This document shows, piece after piece, positions 51,322 through 59,330 of a stretch of 64,000 nucleotides of DNA; within the stretch, counting starts at the first letter, position 1, and every line of letters begins with the position of its first letter. The notes under the pieces are model-generated. The model had not been told where the DNA came from and did no database searches. It saw nothing but the letters and a program-made list of their open reading frames with translations. A program made the position numbers and the translations under genes. Origin of the DNA: Anaerolineaceae bacterium (GTDB lineage: Bacteria > Chloroflexota > Anaerolineae > Anaerolineales > Anaerolineaceae); the NCBI GenBank assembly GCA_017417055.1, contig JAFPZX010000072.1, positions 1-64,000 on the forward strand, given 5' to 3'.

Positions 51322-51895
51322 AGAAGTCCTCCCCCTGATAGCGGATCGCTATCCAGCGGTTTGTCCCGATCTTCAGCCAGACCGTTTCCGCAGTGACTTC
51401 ACCGGAGACGTTAGTGCCCTGACGCAGGCTGTCTACGATTGGATATTCGGTTCCCGGGCCTGAACGGACATAAAGCAGCGGAACGCTCACACGGCGTTCT
51501 CCTTCTTCCGATACCGGCTGCGGATGGAAAAATTCCTCAGGGTCTACCGCCTTACCGCAGCGGCGCACTTCAAAATGGAGATGCGGTCCGGTGGAATTCC
51601 CGGTGTTCCCGCTGTACCCGATCAGCTGACCTTCGCGGACCGTTTCTCCCAAACTAACGCTCATCCGGGAAAGATGAGCATATACGGTTTGCACGCCGCC
51701 GTCATGGTCCAGTACGATATGGGAGCCATATCCCGTGGCGATGTTCGCTGCCCGGGAAACTTTCCCCGCCATTGCCGCCAGCACCGGCGTACCCTGATAT
51801 AACGCGTAATCGATTCCGGTATGACCCGCCAGGTCAGTGATCTTTTCCCCAAACCGCTGTGTCATCGGGAATTCTCCGTCAAATGGTTTCCTCAT
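51305..51895 (-). CDS. M23 metallo-endopeptidase with SH3-type domain (endolysin-like)
   Basis: 196 residues, no signal peptide. The M23 domain (~1-125) has the zinc and catalytic residues: H25 and D29 in GHTGIDYAL, H74 in VYAHL, and H105-x-H107 in STGPHLHFEVR. The C-terminal ~60 residues (VPLLYVRSGPGTEYPIVDSL, IGTNRWIAIRYQ) are an SH3-like cell-wall-binding domain. It cleaves peptide cross-bridges of peptidoglycan. Lack of a signal peptide plus the holin-type neighbour upstream suggest a phage lysin. Confidence 0.9.
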   Translation of the reverse strand: MRKPFDGEFPMTQRFGEKITDLAGHTGIDYALYQGTPVLAAMAGKVSRAANIATGYGSHIVLDHDGGVQTVYAHLSRMSVSLGETVREGQLIGYSGNTGNSTGPHLHFEVRRCGKAVDPEEFFHPQPVSEEGERRVSVPLLYVRSGPGTEYPIVDSLRQGTNVSGEVTAETVWLKIGTNRWIAIRYQGEDFCEKII

Positions 51896-52013
51896 AATTG
51901 CCTCCTTTATATTAGGTGTCAGGTGTTAGGTTTCAGGTTTCGGAAATTACTTCACAGCAGCTAAAACCATACATTTACAAACAACCCAACACCTGACACC
52001 TAAAACCCGACAC
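51896..52013. repeat. Heptanucleotide run between endolysin and holin-associated genes
   Basis: Units TTAGGTG, TCAGGTG, TTAGGTT and TCAGGTT, then the complement (CACCTGA, ACACCTA) further on, giving a possible long hairpin. Confidence 0.65.
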
Positions 52014-52286
52014 CTAAAACCTGCTCCCAACAAACGATTTCACCAGGGCGAGCAGCGACATTGCTGTGCTGCCGCCGGAAGTCACCGAACTCCAAAAGCG
52101 GAACTGGGTGACGCCGGTGGAAACATCCCGCAGACGGGCTTCATGATCTTCGCAGATCTTTTCGATGGCCTTCAGCCTGCTTTCGTTCAGTTCCCGCATG
52201 TGTTCCAGTTCGGAACGGATCAGGCGGATGTCGCCGCGGATGGATTCCAGCAGGGTTTTGCAGTCATTGATCTCTTTCTGTTCCAT
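52014..52286 (-). CDS. XhlA-like holin-associated protein
   Basis: 90 residues: an N-terminal coiled-coil (CKTLLESIRGDIRLIRSELE, ESRLKAIEKICEDHEARL) followed by a C-terminal hydrophobic segment (VTSGGSTAMSLLALVKSFVG). This layout is that of haemolysin XhlA/YhfQ-type proteins that help holins. TCCGTAGTT upstream on the complementary strand reads GGAGGAATAA before the ATG, a strong ribosome site. First gene of the phage-derived group. Confidence 0.65.
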   Translation of the reverse strand: MEQKEINDCKTLLESIRGDIRLIRSELEHMRELNESRLKAIEKICEDHEARLRDVSTGVTQFRFWSSVTSGGSTAMSLLALVKSFVGSRF

Positions 52287-52324
52287 TTATTCCTCCGTAG
52301 TTTTTTTTGTTTATTTTGTTCTGC

Positions 52325-52408
52325 TATTTAGTGTACACATTTTTCATAAAAAGAAAACGGGCAATGTTGTCCGTTGACAAAACACAAAAAATGTGGTAGG
52401 AAAATAGA
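52325..52408 (-). repeat. Shared leader element with terminator-like hairpin, copy 2
   Basis: On the minus strand: GTTCTATTTTCCTACCACAT, then GTCAACGGACAACATTGCCC and GTTTTCTTTTT, matching the element at 3666-3742. It precedes the phage-derived group by 40 bases. Confidence 0.65.
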
Positions 52409-52416
52409 ACAACCAT

Positions 52417-52492
52417 CGGGGACTGTCCCTTTATGGGACTGTACCCATCTCTGAGATACTATGAGGACAGTCCCATAAAGGGACAGTCCCCG
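52417..52492. repeat. Palindrome with 26-bp perfect arms
   Basis: CGGGGACTGTCCCTTTATGG followed by GACTGT, a ~24-base spacer, and the exact complement. Each arm is itself nearly palindromic (GGGGACTGTCCC). It lies between the divergent phage-derived group and rpsU. Confidence 0.75.
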
Positions 52493-52514
52493 TCATGAAC
52501 CATAAGAAAAGCTA

Positions 52515-52543
52515 TTGACAAGAACGCCGTGTTCCATTAAAAT
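52515..52543 (+). promoter_or_regulatory. Promoter of rpsU-infA
   Basis: TTGACA at 52515-52520, 17-base spacer, TAAAAT at 52538-52543. The start codon is at 52601, giving a ~50-base leader with GAGAGGGGGTG before it. Confidence 0.8.
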
Positions 52544-52600
52544 AGACCCCGTTTGGGATAAGAGCCCAATGATTTTGTATGCACGAGAGGGGGTGAGAAC

Positions 52601-52798
52601 ATGACAAGCGTAGTTTTGAGACCGAATGAGAACCAGGATCAATTGCTGAAGCGTTTCCGCAAGAAGGTCGTCAAGAGTGGCGTCCTCAGCACAGTCCGAC
52701 GCAAGCGTTGGTTCGTCTCCAAGAGCGAAACCGATCGTGTAGAACGGAAAAAGACACTGCGGCGTTTGCGCCGCCATTCAACCGGTCGTCCGGAGTAA
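52601..52798 (+). CDS. rpsU: Ribosomal protein bS21
   Basis: 65 residues, basic. The N-terminus, VVLRPNENQDQLLKRFRKKV, followed by SGVLSTVRRKRWFVSKSETDR, then a KRRL/RRH tail, is the bS21 pattern. It binds the 30S platform next to the Shine-Dalgarno/anti-SD duplex and helps initiation. It is followed 41 bp later by infA on the same strand, so both products act in initiation and are probably co-transcribed. Confidence 0.93.
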   Translation: MTSVVLRPNENQDQLLKRFRKKVVKSGVLSTVRRKRWFVSKSETDRVERKKTLRRLRRHSTGRPE

Positions 52799-52839
52799 TG
52801 CCAAGACTCAAGTGACGTCCTCCAATAGGAGTAAAAAAG

Positions 52840-53100
52840 ATGGCTAAAGAAGAAGATAGCAAGATCAGTGTCGAAGGCACCATCGTTGAGGCGCTGCCCG
52901 GTACACAATTTCGCGTCCGCTTAGACAACGGTCACGAAGTATTGGCTTATCTTTCGGGAAGAATGAGAAAATTCTATATCCGAATCCTGCTGGGGGATCG
53001 CGTCCGTATTGAAATGTCACCGTATGACCTGACTCGCGGACGAATTGTTTATCGCCAGCGGAAGCCAAACGAAGTCGGCGGTCCGGAAGACTTTATGTAA
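52840..53100 (+). CDS. infA: Translation initiation factor IF-1
   Basis: 86 residues, a single S1/OB domain: [20 protein letters not shown], then [20 protein letters not shown] and [20 protein letters not shown] with RIVYR. IF-1 is normally ~72 residues; the extra is a short N-terminal KEEDS and a C-terminal [12 protein letters not shown]. It binds the A site of the 30S subunit. infA is outside the usual spc operon here. The ribosome site is AGGAG nine bases upstream. Confidence 0.95.
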   Translation: MAKEEDSKISVEGTIVEALPGTQFRVRLDNGHEVLAYLSGRMRKFYIRILLGDRVRIEMSPYDLTRGRIVYRQRKPNEVGGPEDFM

Positions 53101-53275
53101 AATAAGAAATAAGAAATCAGAAATAAGAAATTTCGATAATCTGATATCACCAAATAGAAAAGAACTGTCTGAATAAGGCAGTTTTTTAAAATAAGAAATA
53201 AGAAATGAGAAATAAGAAATCAGAAATAGGATATAGGATATAGGTTTTAGGTTTTAGGAGATTTCAGTGAATATT
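53101..53275 (+). repeat. Terminator and heptanucleotide runs after infA
   Basis: AATAAGA/AATCAGA units at 53101-53127 and 53188-53230, then TATAGGT/TTTTAGG units; between them a small hairpin AACTG-TCT-GAATA-AGG-CAGTT with a T-run (53164-53190), a probable terminator for rpsU-infA. Confidence 0.65.
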
Positions 53276-53283
53276 GGCAATAA

Positions 53284-53313
53284 AAAACCGCTGTTTTTTG
53301 AGCGGCTTTTTAT
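53284..53313. terminator. Bidirectional terminator between infA and the SWIM gene
   Basis: AAAAACCGCT-GTTTTTTG-AGCGGCTTTTTAT; A-run on one side and T-run on the other allow use from both strands. Confidence 0.75.
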
Positions 53314-53350
53314 AATTTCTGATTTCTGATTTCCGATTTCTGATTTAGAT

Positions 53351-53596
53351 TCAGTCATCGTAAGCGATATCGACCATACCGTGCAGGATGATCTCCAGCG
53401 CCATCGTATGGCTGCAGCGGCCATGTGTTTTACAGAATTCACAGTCGCAGCCCCATTTCCCGTGGTCATATGTCACAACATGACCATTGTTTTTCCCGGT
53501 CATTGTTACCTGAAACGTATCAAATTGAAAACGATCTCTTTCCGCGGCATACTGTCTTGCCTTTTCGAGTTTGCTCACCATTGCGTAATCCATCAA
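53351..53596 (-). CDS. Small SWIM zinc-finger protein
   Basis: 81 residues. The zinc motif CDCEFCKTHGRCSHTMALE has the SWIM pattern CxC...CxH (C50, C52, C61, H63). The preceding residues (FDTFQVTMTGKNNGHVVTYD) are the usual strand leading into it. SWIM fingers bind DNA or protein; in bacteria they often accompany SWI/SNF helicases, but none is adjacent. A stand-alone gene of unknown role. Confidence 0.8.
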   Translation of the reverse strand: MMDYAMVSKLEKARQYAAERDRFQFDTFQVTMTGKNNGHVVTYDHGKWGCDCEFCKTHGRCSHTMALEIILHGMVDIAYDD

Positions 53597-53970
53597 TTTT
53601 GCACCTCACTCAAAATAAGATTTGCCAAATCCAAACCTTTAGCCTTCTTCTTAATCATAGGATAAAAACCGAAATTCGTCAACTGCCATTTGTCATTTTT
53701 TCAGTGGTCAGTATTCAGTGGTCAGCAGCCAGCAGGCATTGGATGAAATAAAGGAAGAATGAAGAATGAAGAAATGTATAGTGATGGAGCTTTTTCCAAT
53801 TTCAACTTTCCACCAATCACCAGCCGCCAGCCATTGACCACTATCAACTGCCATCTGACAAATGTCATTTTTTTATGACCGAAAATCATTTTTACAGTAA
53901 GATATACATTAGAAAAATTGCGAAAAGCAAGGCTGATTCAAAACCGGATCAGGAAAAGGAATAGGAAGAA
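53597..53970. other. Intergenic region before glgP
   Basis: No gene. Contains heptanucleotide runs (TCAGTGG, TCAGTAT, TCAGCAG at 53701-53738; complements CCACCAA, CCAGCCG, CCATTGA at 53808-53850) which could pair with each other, and TTGTCATTTTTTC twice (53688, 53860). GAATAGGAAG provides the ribosome site of glgP. Confidence 0.5.
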
Positions 53971-56127
53971 ATGCAAAAAAAAATTTATGAACGAGTCCCT
54001 GTTGTGAGACCGGATATTCCGGAACGCATCAGCCGACTGAACGAATTAGCATATAATCTGTGGTGGGCCTGGAATCCTGATGGTCTCAACCTCTACAGAA
54101 ACCTGAATAAATCTTTGTGGGAACATGTCCAGCATAACCCAATCATCATGCTTCAGGAAATACCGCTGGGTACACTCAAAAAAGCCTCAGAAGATTTAGA
54201 ATATCTGAAGCATTATGACAGAATGATGGCAGAGTTTGACGCTTACATGAGCGATACAAATACCTGGTTCAACCAAAATTATCCCAATCACGGCAACAAA
54301 TCAATCGCATATCTTTCATTTGAATTCGGTTTGCACGAATCCATCCCGGCTTACGCGGGCGGTTTGGGCATTTTAGCCGGTGACCATCTGAAAGAATCCA
54401 GTGACATGGGCCTGCCGCTCAATGCCATTGGTTTTATCTACAATCAGGGCTACTTTGTCCAGAAAATCAGTGAAGACGGCTGGCAGGAAACCTCCAACTT
54501 CTACCTTGATTTCCACAAACTGCCGATCATCCCGCTGGAATATGAAGACGGAAGCAAAGCGCTTGTCTCCGTCACGCTGCCCGGACGTGCAATCTATGCA
54601 CGGATCTGGAAGATGCAGATCGGACGTGTTTCCCTTTACCTGCTCGACACCACCATTCCGGAAAACAGCTCCTATGACCAGCAGCTGACCGCAAAGCTTT
54701 ACAGCGCCGACCTGGAAACCAGAATCTCCCAGGAAATTCTGCTTGGTATCGGCGGCGTCCGCGCCATGCGCATCCTGGGCATCGACCCGGCTGTCTGGCA
54801 CATGAACGAAGGTCACGCGGCATTCCTGGCATTGGAACGCTGCAACGAAATGGTTGAAGCCGGCAAGACGTTTGAGGAAGCTGCCGCCATCGTCCGCAAG
54901 AGCGATGTCTTCACCACTCACACACCGGTCCCGGCCGGCAACGACAAATTTCCTGTCTGGCTCATCGAAAAATACTTTGCCCCGATGTGGCAGAAACTTG
55001 GACTCACCCGCGACCAGTTCGTCGATCTGGCAAAAGAAAACACCGAATGGGGCGAACAGTTCACCATGCCGATCCTGGCGCTCAAACTGTCCGAACACAA
55101 CAACGGTGTTTCCGCACTGCACGGCGTCGTCTCCCGCAATATGTGGCACTTCCTGTGGCCGGACCGCAAAGTGGAAGATGTGCCGATCACATCCATCACC
55201 AATGGCGTCCATACCTTCAGCTGGCTTTCCCGCCGCATGGGTCTGGTCTTTGATGAATATCTGGGTGAAGACTGGCGCCGCAACCCGGATGATCCCAAAA
55301 ACTGGGAAAAGGTCGACACAATTCCGGATTTCGTCCTGTGGGATATCCGCCGCCATCAAAAGCGCATGCTGAATGACTACATCATCCGCGCAGCCCGCAA
55401 ATCCTGGCTCACCGGTTCTGTTCACCCGGTTCAGATCATTGCCGGCGGCGTTTTGCTGGACAGAGATGCCCTGACCATCGGCTTTGCCCGCCGCTTCCCG
55501 ACCTACAAACGCGGTTACCTGATCCTGCGTGATTACGAACGCCTGATCCGCATCCTCAACGACATCGACCGCCCGGTTCAGATCATCTTCTCCGGAAAAG
55601 CTCACCCGGCAGATGAACCCGGCAAGCTGATCGTCCAACAGCTCTATCGCGCGATCAAAGATCACCGCACCGGCGGTCGCATGGTCTTCCTGGAAGACTA
55701 CAACATGGATATCGCCCGCCGCCTCGTCCAGGGTGTCGACGTATGGATGAACACCCCGCGCCGCCCGAACGAAGCTTCCGGTACATCAGGAATGAAGGCC
55801 GCCATGAACGGTGCGCTGAACTTCTCCGTCCTCGACGGCTGGTGGGCTGAAGGCTACAACGGCATGAACGGCTGGGCCATCGGTACCGAAGATGAATATC
55901 CGTCCAATGAAGCACAGGACGACGCAGATGCGCTGAGCCTCTATGAAACATTGGAAAATGAAATCATCCCGAAGTTCTATGACCGCTCCGATCCGGCAGC
56001 TCCGTCTACAGAATGGATGAAGATGATGAAGAACGCTATCAAGACCCTTTCCCCGATGTTCAGCACCCGGAGAATGGTCAGCGAATATGTACGCAGAATG
56101 TACATTCCGGCGGCAAACAACGACTAA
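53971..56127 (+). CDS. glgP: Alpha-glucan (glycogen/maltodextrin) phosphorylase
   Basis: 718 residues, the shorter GT35 form. Residues ~10-110 are the DUF3417 domain (RISRLNELAYNLWWAWNPDG). AYLSFEFGLHESIPAYAGGL and ILAGDHLKESSDMGLPL are the start of the phosphorylase core; VWHMNEGHAAFLALER and THTPVPAGND follow. The PLP lysine is K609 in EASGTSGMKAAMNGAL. It releases glucose-1-phosphate from alpha-1,4-glucan in the cytoplasm. Strongly biased codon use suggests high expression. Transcribed alone, with a terminator after it. Confidence 0.95.
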   Translation: MQKKIYERVPVVRPDIPERISRLNELAYNLWWAWNPDGLNLYRNLNKSLWEHVQHNPIIMLQEIPLGTLKKASEDLEYLKHYDRMMAEFDAYMSDTNTWFNQNYPNHGNKSIAYLSFEFGLHESIPAYAGGLGILAGDHLKESSDMGLPLNAIGFIYNQGYFVQKISEDGWQETSNFYLDFHKLPIIPLEYEDGSKALVSVTLPGRAIYARIWKMQIGRVSLYLLDTTIPENSSYDQQLTAKLYSADLETRISQEILLGIGGVRAMRILGIDPAVWHMNEGHAAFLALERCNEMVEAGKTFEEAAAIVRKSDVFTTHTPVPAGNDKFPVWLIEKYFAPMWQKLGLTRDQFVDLAKENTEWGEQFTMPILALKLSEHNNGVSALHGVVSRNMWHFLWPDRKVEDVPITSITNGVHTFSWLSRRMGLVFDEYLGEDWRRNPDDPKNWEKVDTIPDFVLWDIRRHQKRMLNDYIIRAARKSWLTGSVHPVQIIAGGVLLDRDALTIGFARRFPTYKRGYLILRDYERLIRILNDIDRPVQIIFSGKAHPADEPGKLIVQQLYRAIKDHRTGGRMVFLEDYNMDIARRLVQGVDVWMNTPRRPNEASGTSGMKAAMNGALNFSVLDGWWAEGYNGMNGWAIGTEDEYPSNEAQDDADALSLYETLENEIIPKFYDRSDPAAPSTEWMKMMKNAIKTLSPMFSTRRMVSEYVRRMYIPAANND

Positions 56128-56145
56128 TTTCTGTATTTGAATCAT

Positions 56146-56175
56146 AAGCCGGGATTTGTTCCTGGCTTTTTTTTT
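56146..56175 (+). terminator. Intrinsic terminator of glgP
   Basis: AAGCCGGGA-TTTGT-TCCTGGCTTTTTTTTT, 20 bases after the stop. Confidence 0.88.
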
Positions 56176-56180
56176 GTTAT

Positions 56181-56270
56181 AGAAACACAGATTAATTGAG
56201 GTTCGGGGACGATTTTACGCGAAGCGCAGAACATTTCTCTTGTCTTCCCGGAAATTAATCAGCGCTTCCT
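56181..56270. mobile_element. GTTCGGGGAC-type element, copy with both ends
   Basis: Left end AGAAACACAGATTAATTGAG, right end GAAATTAATCAGCGCTTCCT, followed by TAAAATAATA as in the copy at 5127 (AAAATAATA). About 40 bases separate it from the next start codon. Confidence 0.65.
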
Positions 56271-56312
56271 TAAAATAATACGACGTATAACTTATGATGA
56301 ATAGAGGAGAAA

Positions 56313-56849
56313 ATGTCAGAATTTTTCACAACATTAACACCCGATGTACTCATCGGAGGATTTGTAATTTTTCTGCTGCGGCTCATTGACATGTGTCTCG
56401 ATACACTGCGTATGCTGTTTGTCGTCCGAGGCCAGCGCGTTATTGTCTGGATCCTCGGAGTTATCACTTCGATCATCTACGTTGTCGCAATCAGCAGCGT
56501 ACTGACCGGAGCGAAACATCCCTTCACCATTCTCTGTTATGGGATTGGTTATGCCACCGGCAACGTGCTGGGTATGCGGATCGAAGAGCGTCTGGCCATT
56601 GGATTCAAACAAATCAATATCGTTTCCAAAAACAAGGGGCACGAGATCGCTGAAGCTCTGCGTGAAAAGGGGTATGGGGTAACAGAACTGATCGGTCAGG
56701 GCAGAGATGGCACCGTAGATCTGGTTTCCAGCAGCGTCAAACGAAAGCACGCCAAAGAAGTCCGCAAGATCATCAAAGATATCGATAACTCTGCTTTCAT
56801 TACCGAAGACGATTTCAGCCCGATCCAATCCGGAACCTGGCGGAAATGA
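56313..56849 (+). CDS. UPF0316/DUF2179-type membrane protein
   Basis: 178 residues. Three membrane helices in the first 95 residues (LIGGFVIFLLRLIDMCLDTL, VIVWILGVITSIIYVVAISS, FTILCYGIGYATGNVLGMRI). The characteristic ...FLLRxxDxxLxTLR and GYATGNxxGxxIEE motifs are present. The C-terminal cytoplasmic domain (VSKNKGHEIAEALREKGYGV, then LVSSSVKRKHAKEVRKIIKD) is of the DUF2179 type that may bind a nucleotide ligand. Function unknown. Start preceded by GAGGAG. Confidence 0.9.
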   Translation: MSEFFTTLTPDVLIGGFVIFLLRLIDMCLDTLRMLFVVRGQRVIVWILGVITSIIYVVAISSVLTGAKHPFTILCYGIGYATGNVLGMRIEERLAIGFKQINIVSKNKGHEIAEALREKGYGVTELIGQGRDGTVDLVSSSVKRKHAKEVRKIIKDIDNSAFITEDDFSPIQSGTWRK

Positions 56850-56882
56850 TAAAGTGCAAAGATACCTTTATATAAAAAAATG

Positions 56883-56908
56883 GGGCACCACTCACGGTGC
56901 CCTTTTGT
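56883..56908 (+). terminator. Intrinsic terminator
   Basis: GGGCACC-ACTCAC-GGTGCCC followed by TTTTGTTT. Confidence 0.85.
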
Positions 56909-57234
56909 TTAGGTTCCTGCGAACCAAAGACTTTCAACTTTCCCCCTCCTGAAAGCCTTGCCTAATTCTATAATATCATATTTCAATAACTTAATTCGCA
57001 TAAATTACGCTTAAGTAATGAAAGTTATACGAATTTTAAGATATTTGTCATACATCACAAGAATAATATAGGAAAGAGGCAGCTGATACAAATGCCAAGT
57101 CCCGGGACACTTATATCAGCTGATTCTCTCCCATATCATCAGCACATTCATAGTATAATTTTTACAAAGACGATCTGGGGCAGAGCTGCACCATATATGC
57201 TTCTCAACAGATCGGAACAGGGAGTCATTCAATT
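56909..57234. other. AT-rich intergenic region with a long imperfect hairpin
   Basis: No gene. At 57075-57128 AGAGGCAGCTGATA pairs with TATCAGCTGATTCTCT around CCAAGTCCCGGGACACTT, which can itself pair; it might end a transcript or be a small RNA. GGAACAGGGAG precedes the next ATG. Confidence 0.4.
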
Positions 57235-58368
57235 ATGCCGGTCAATTATGAACAATTGCGCACGCAAATGAAAGATGCGGGGAAAAACCTGCGCTTACGT
57301 CACGACGCATTCAGCAGAGCAGCGGACCAATACGAAAAGCAGCTGCGTGCCGAGGCGCTCAGCACGAACATGAAAGAGCGGATCAATGAATTGCTTTCCG
57401 CCAAACCGGAAACACGCTGCGCCATTCCGCTGGATGAGCCTGTGGATGCCGTCCACCCGCTTCCCTCCCTGCCGCCAATACAAATCCGTCTGCTGGCATG
57501 TGACGGGAGCCAGATCAGCCCCAGCCGACATGATGAGATCAGCTTTGGACTGATCAACACCGCGATCGTCGAATTCATCACGAACAGCGGACAAACACCC
57601 CGCATAATCACCCGGACAAAGCTGCTGCCGTTTGACGACCTGCCCACCGAAGCCTTGCTGGGCGTCCAGCGGGATGCGGCAGAAAAGCGCTTTTTGGCAG
57701 AAACAGCCGCAGCCGCAGGAAAGGATATTCCTGTATTCGCCCTGTGTGACGGGCCTCTGGAACTTTTCACCGACACACCGGAACTGAAGGATCAAAATCT
57801 GCTCAAGGCTGAATATCTCGAAGCGCTCAGTCAGCTGGCAGAAGCACGGATCCCGGCAGTCGGTTATATCGACCGTCCGCGATCCGACCCGGTACTGCGC
57901 ATGCTCGACCTGCTGCGGACGCAATCTGATGCGGAAAGCAAAAATCCCGGAGCGGATGACAGCATGATCTTCAGCCGGATGCTGGCCTCAGGCGAACGCT
58001 CCGCCATTTTCGGTATGAACTCACGGCTGAACCATGATCTCCGGGATGAATTGAAGCTTTGCTTTTTTTACATGAACATCGGCAAACCCGGCAAGCCTTA
58101 TATCTGCCGGGTAGAGCTCCCTGCCTGGGCAGCTGACGAAGCAATTGCTGACATGCTGCACGCGGTTTTGATCCAACAGTGCAAAATTCTTGGCGGTCAT
58201 CCCTATCCGTTCATACTTCACCGCGCGCATGAATGTGCTGTGGTCACCTTTGCGGAAAAGGAAGAGGTCAAAAACATGCTTCTGCGGGAAATGGTCATCA
58301 ACGGGCTCACTCCGCCGGAAAAATCAAATAAACAAATCGCGAAGGATCTAATAGGGGATAGGAGATAG
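57235..58368 (+). CDS. nurA: NurA-domain nuclease
   Basis: 377 residues. The NurA core begins at ~85 with IRLLACDGSQISPSRHD (D90-G-S), the metal-binding Asp; then VFALCDGPLELF, IPAVGYIDRPRSDPVLRMLD and, near the end, GGHPYPFILHRAHECAVVTF. NurA is a 5'-3' exonuclease/endonuclease that works with the HerA ATPase in end resection. HerA is not in this window. An N-terminal coiled part (residues 1-60) is present. Ribosome site GGAACAGGGAG. Confidence 0.88.
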   Translation: MPVNYEQLRTQMKDAGKNLRLRHDAFSRAADQYEKQLRAEALSTNMKERINELLSAKPETRCAIPLDEPVDAVHPLPSLPPIQIRLLACDGSQISPSRHDEISFGLINTAIVEFITNSGQTPRIITRTKLLPFDDLPTEALLGVQRDAAEKRFLAETAAAAGKDIPVFALCDGPLELFTDTPELKDQNLLKAEYLEALSQLAEARIPAVGYIDRPRSDPVLRMLDLLRTQSDAESKNPGADDSMIFSRMLASGERSAIFGMNSRLNHDLRDELKLCFFYMNIGKPGKPYICRVELPAWAADEAIADMLHAVLIQQCKILGGHPYPFILHRAHECAVVTFAEKEEVKNMLLREMVINGLTPPEKSNKQIAKDLIGDRR

Positions 58369-58376
58369 GTTTCAGG

Positions 58377-58539
58377 TTTCGGTTGTCAGCGGTAATGTCT
58401 GATTTGACAAAAGCGAGGTTCGGGGACGGTTCTCCCGAGGAACGAGGGGAACTGTCCTCCCGCCTTCAGGAGGTTTAATCAGCGGTTCCTAAGATGTAGG
58501 TTTCGGTTGTCAGCGGTAATTTTTGATTTGACAAAAGCG
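58377..58539 (+). repeat. 39-bp promoter-containing duplication flanking a GTTCGGGGAC element
   Basis: TTTCGGTTGTCAGCGGTAAT and on to GATTTGACAAAAGCG occurs at 58377-58415 and 58501-58539 with two differences. Between them lies the element at 58416-58490 (starting AGGTTCGGGGACGG and ending TTTAATCAGCGGTTCCT). Each copy has TTGACA; only the right one still has a -10. Confidence 0.7.
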
Positions 58540-58556
58540 GAGAAGTAAGTTAAAAT
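58528..58556 (+). promoter_or_regulatory. Strong promoter of the candidate small RNA
   Basis: TTGACA at 58528-58533, 17-base spacer, TAAAAT at 58551-58556; matches the consensus better than most promoters here. Confidence 0.75.
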
Positions 58557-58562
58557 ACAGAC

Positions 58563-58663
58563 ATAAGAAAAAGGGGTATCACCGGCAACGGTCTGGCCTT
58601 TTTAGCAAACTAAGAAATAGCTGCCCAAGTTAGCGAGACCGGGGCGGCTATTCCTGTTTTTTT
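58563..58663 (+). ncRNA. Candidate small RNA, possibly type I antitoxin-like
   Basis: About 100 bases from the promoter to a strong terminator: AATAGCTGCCC ... GGGCGGCTATT (58616-58652) followed by CCTGTTTTTTT. The upstream part has AAAAAGGGGTATCACCGGC and GGTCTGGCCTTTTT, with AAAAGG/CCTTTT able to pair. From memory, the combination of GGGGTATCACCGG, TTAGC and an AATAGC-GCC terminator resembles antitoxin RNAs next to holin-like type I toxins in Firmicutes. No toxin frame with a start remains opposite it. No protein-coding frame on the plus strand. Confidence 0.55.
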
Positions 58664-58705
58664 GTTGAATCGTTTGACGATCTGTCGCGGCCAACCTTGA
58701 TCTTA

Positions 58706-59293
58706 TTATATCATCAGATATTCCCGGCTGCTCATGACTTTTGTGTGGACCGGGGAAAAAGCCTCAGCTAAAGTCCGGATGATTTTTTCATTTTCGTCAC
58801 TGAACCCGGAAATACAGTCATACAGATAAATCACTTCATATCCAAGATCAATGGCATCCAGCATGGTCGCCAACACGCAGCATTCCGCCACCACACCGGT
58901 CAGGACCACCCGCTTTTTCCCTTCAAGTCTGACTTGCAAAGCTGGGCTTTTCAGGGAAGAATAGGTGTCCTTGGTGATGAGATTCCCCTCATTGACGATT
59001 TGTTTGATCGTGTCGGGAAAATCACTGAGGAACGGGTCCGCATTGATTTCAGCGTACTCTTCGTTGTATTGTTTCCAGCGGCCCACCGGATCCGCCGGCG
59101 GCAGATACTGGGTCAGGACATAATCAGGAGCGTCCGGGGACCGGATGATGCGCAGCGTGTTTTCAATGGCCTGCTCTATCGTCGGACAGGCCCAGGGCTG
59201 CCCAGGCAGATAGACATTCTGGAAATCAACAAGGATCAGCAGGTCTTCACTTTTGTTTGTCTTATTTGTGTATATAGGGTTGGTTTCTGTCAT
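58706..59293 (-). CDS. Isochorismatase-family cysteine hydrolase (nicotinamidase-like)
   Basis: 195 residues. The catalytic triad is D23 (LILVDFQN), K108 (LITKDTYSS) and C139 (VVAECCVLAT). The family includes nicotinamidases, isochorismatases and N-carbamoylsarcosine amidases; the Asp-x-x-x metal site of nicotinamidases is not clear, so the substrate is unknown. The gene lies 38 bp downstream of deoD on the same strand; together they suggest a role in nucleoside/NAD salvage. Confidence 0.85.
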   Translation of the reverse strand: MTETNPIYTNKTNKSEDLLILVDFQNVYLPGQPWACPTIEQAIENTLRIIRSPDAPDYVLTQYLPPADPVGRWKQYNEEYAEINADPFLSDFPDTIKQIVNEGNLITKDTYSSLKSPALQVRLEGKKRVVLTGVVAECCVLATMLDAIDLGYEVIYLYDCISGFSDENEKIIRTLAEAFSPVHTKVMSSREYLMI

Positions 59294-59330
59294 AATAAAC
59301 CTGTTTTCTGCCGGTCCCGCATGTGCTTTA

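Noticed and set aside
54373..55665. 430-codon minus-strand frame
   Set aside because: Shadow of the highly codon-biased glgP gene.
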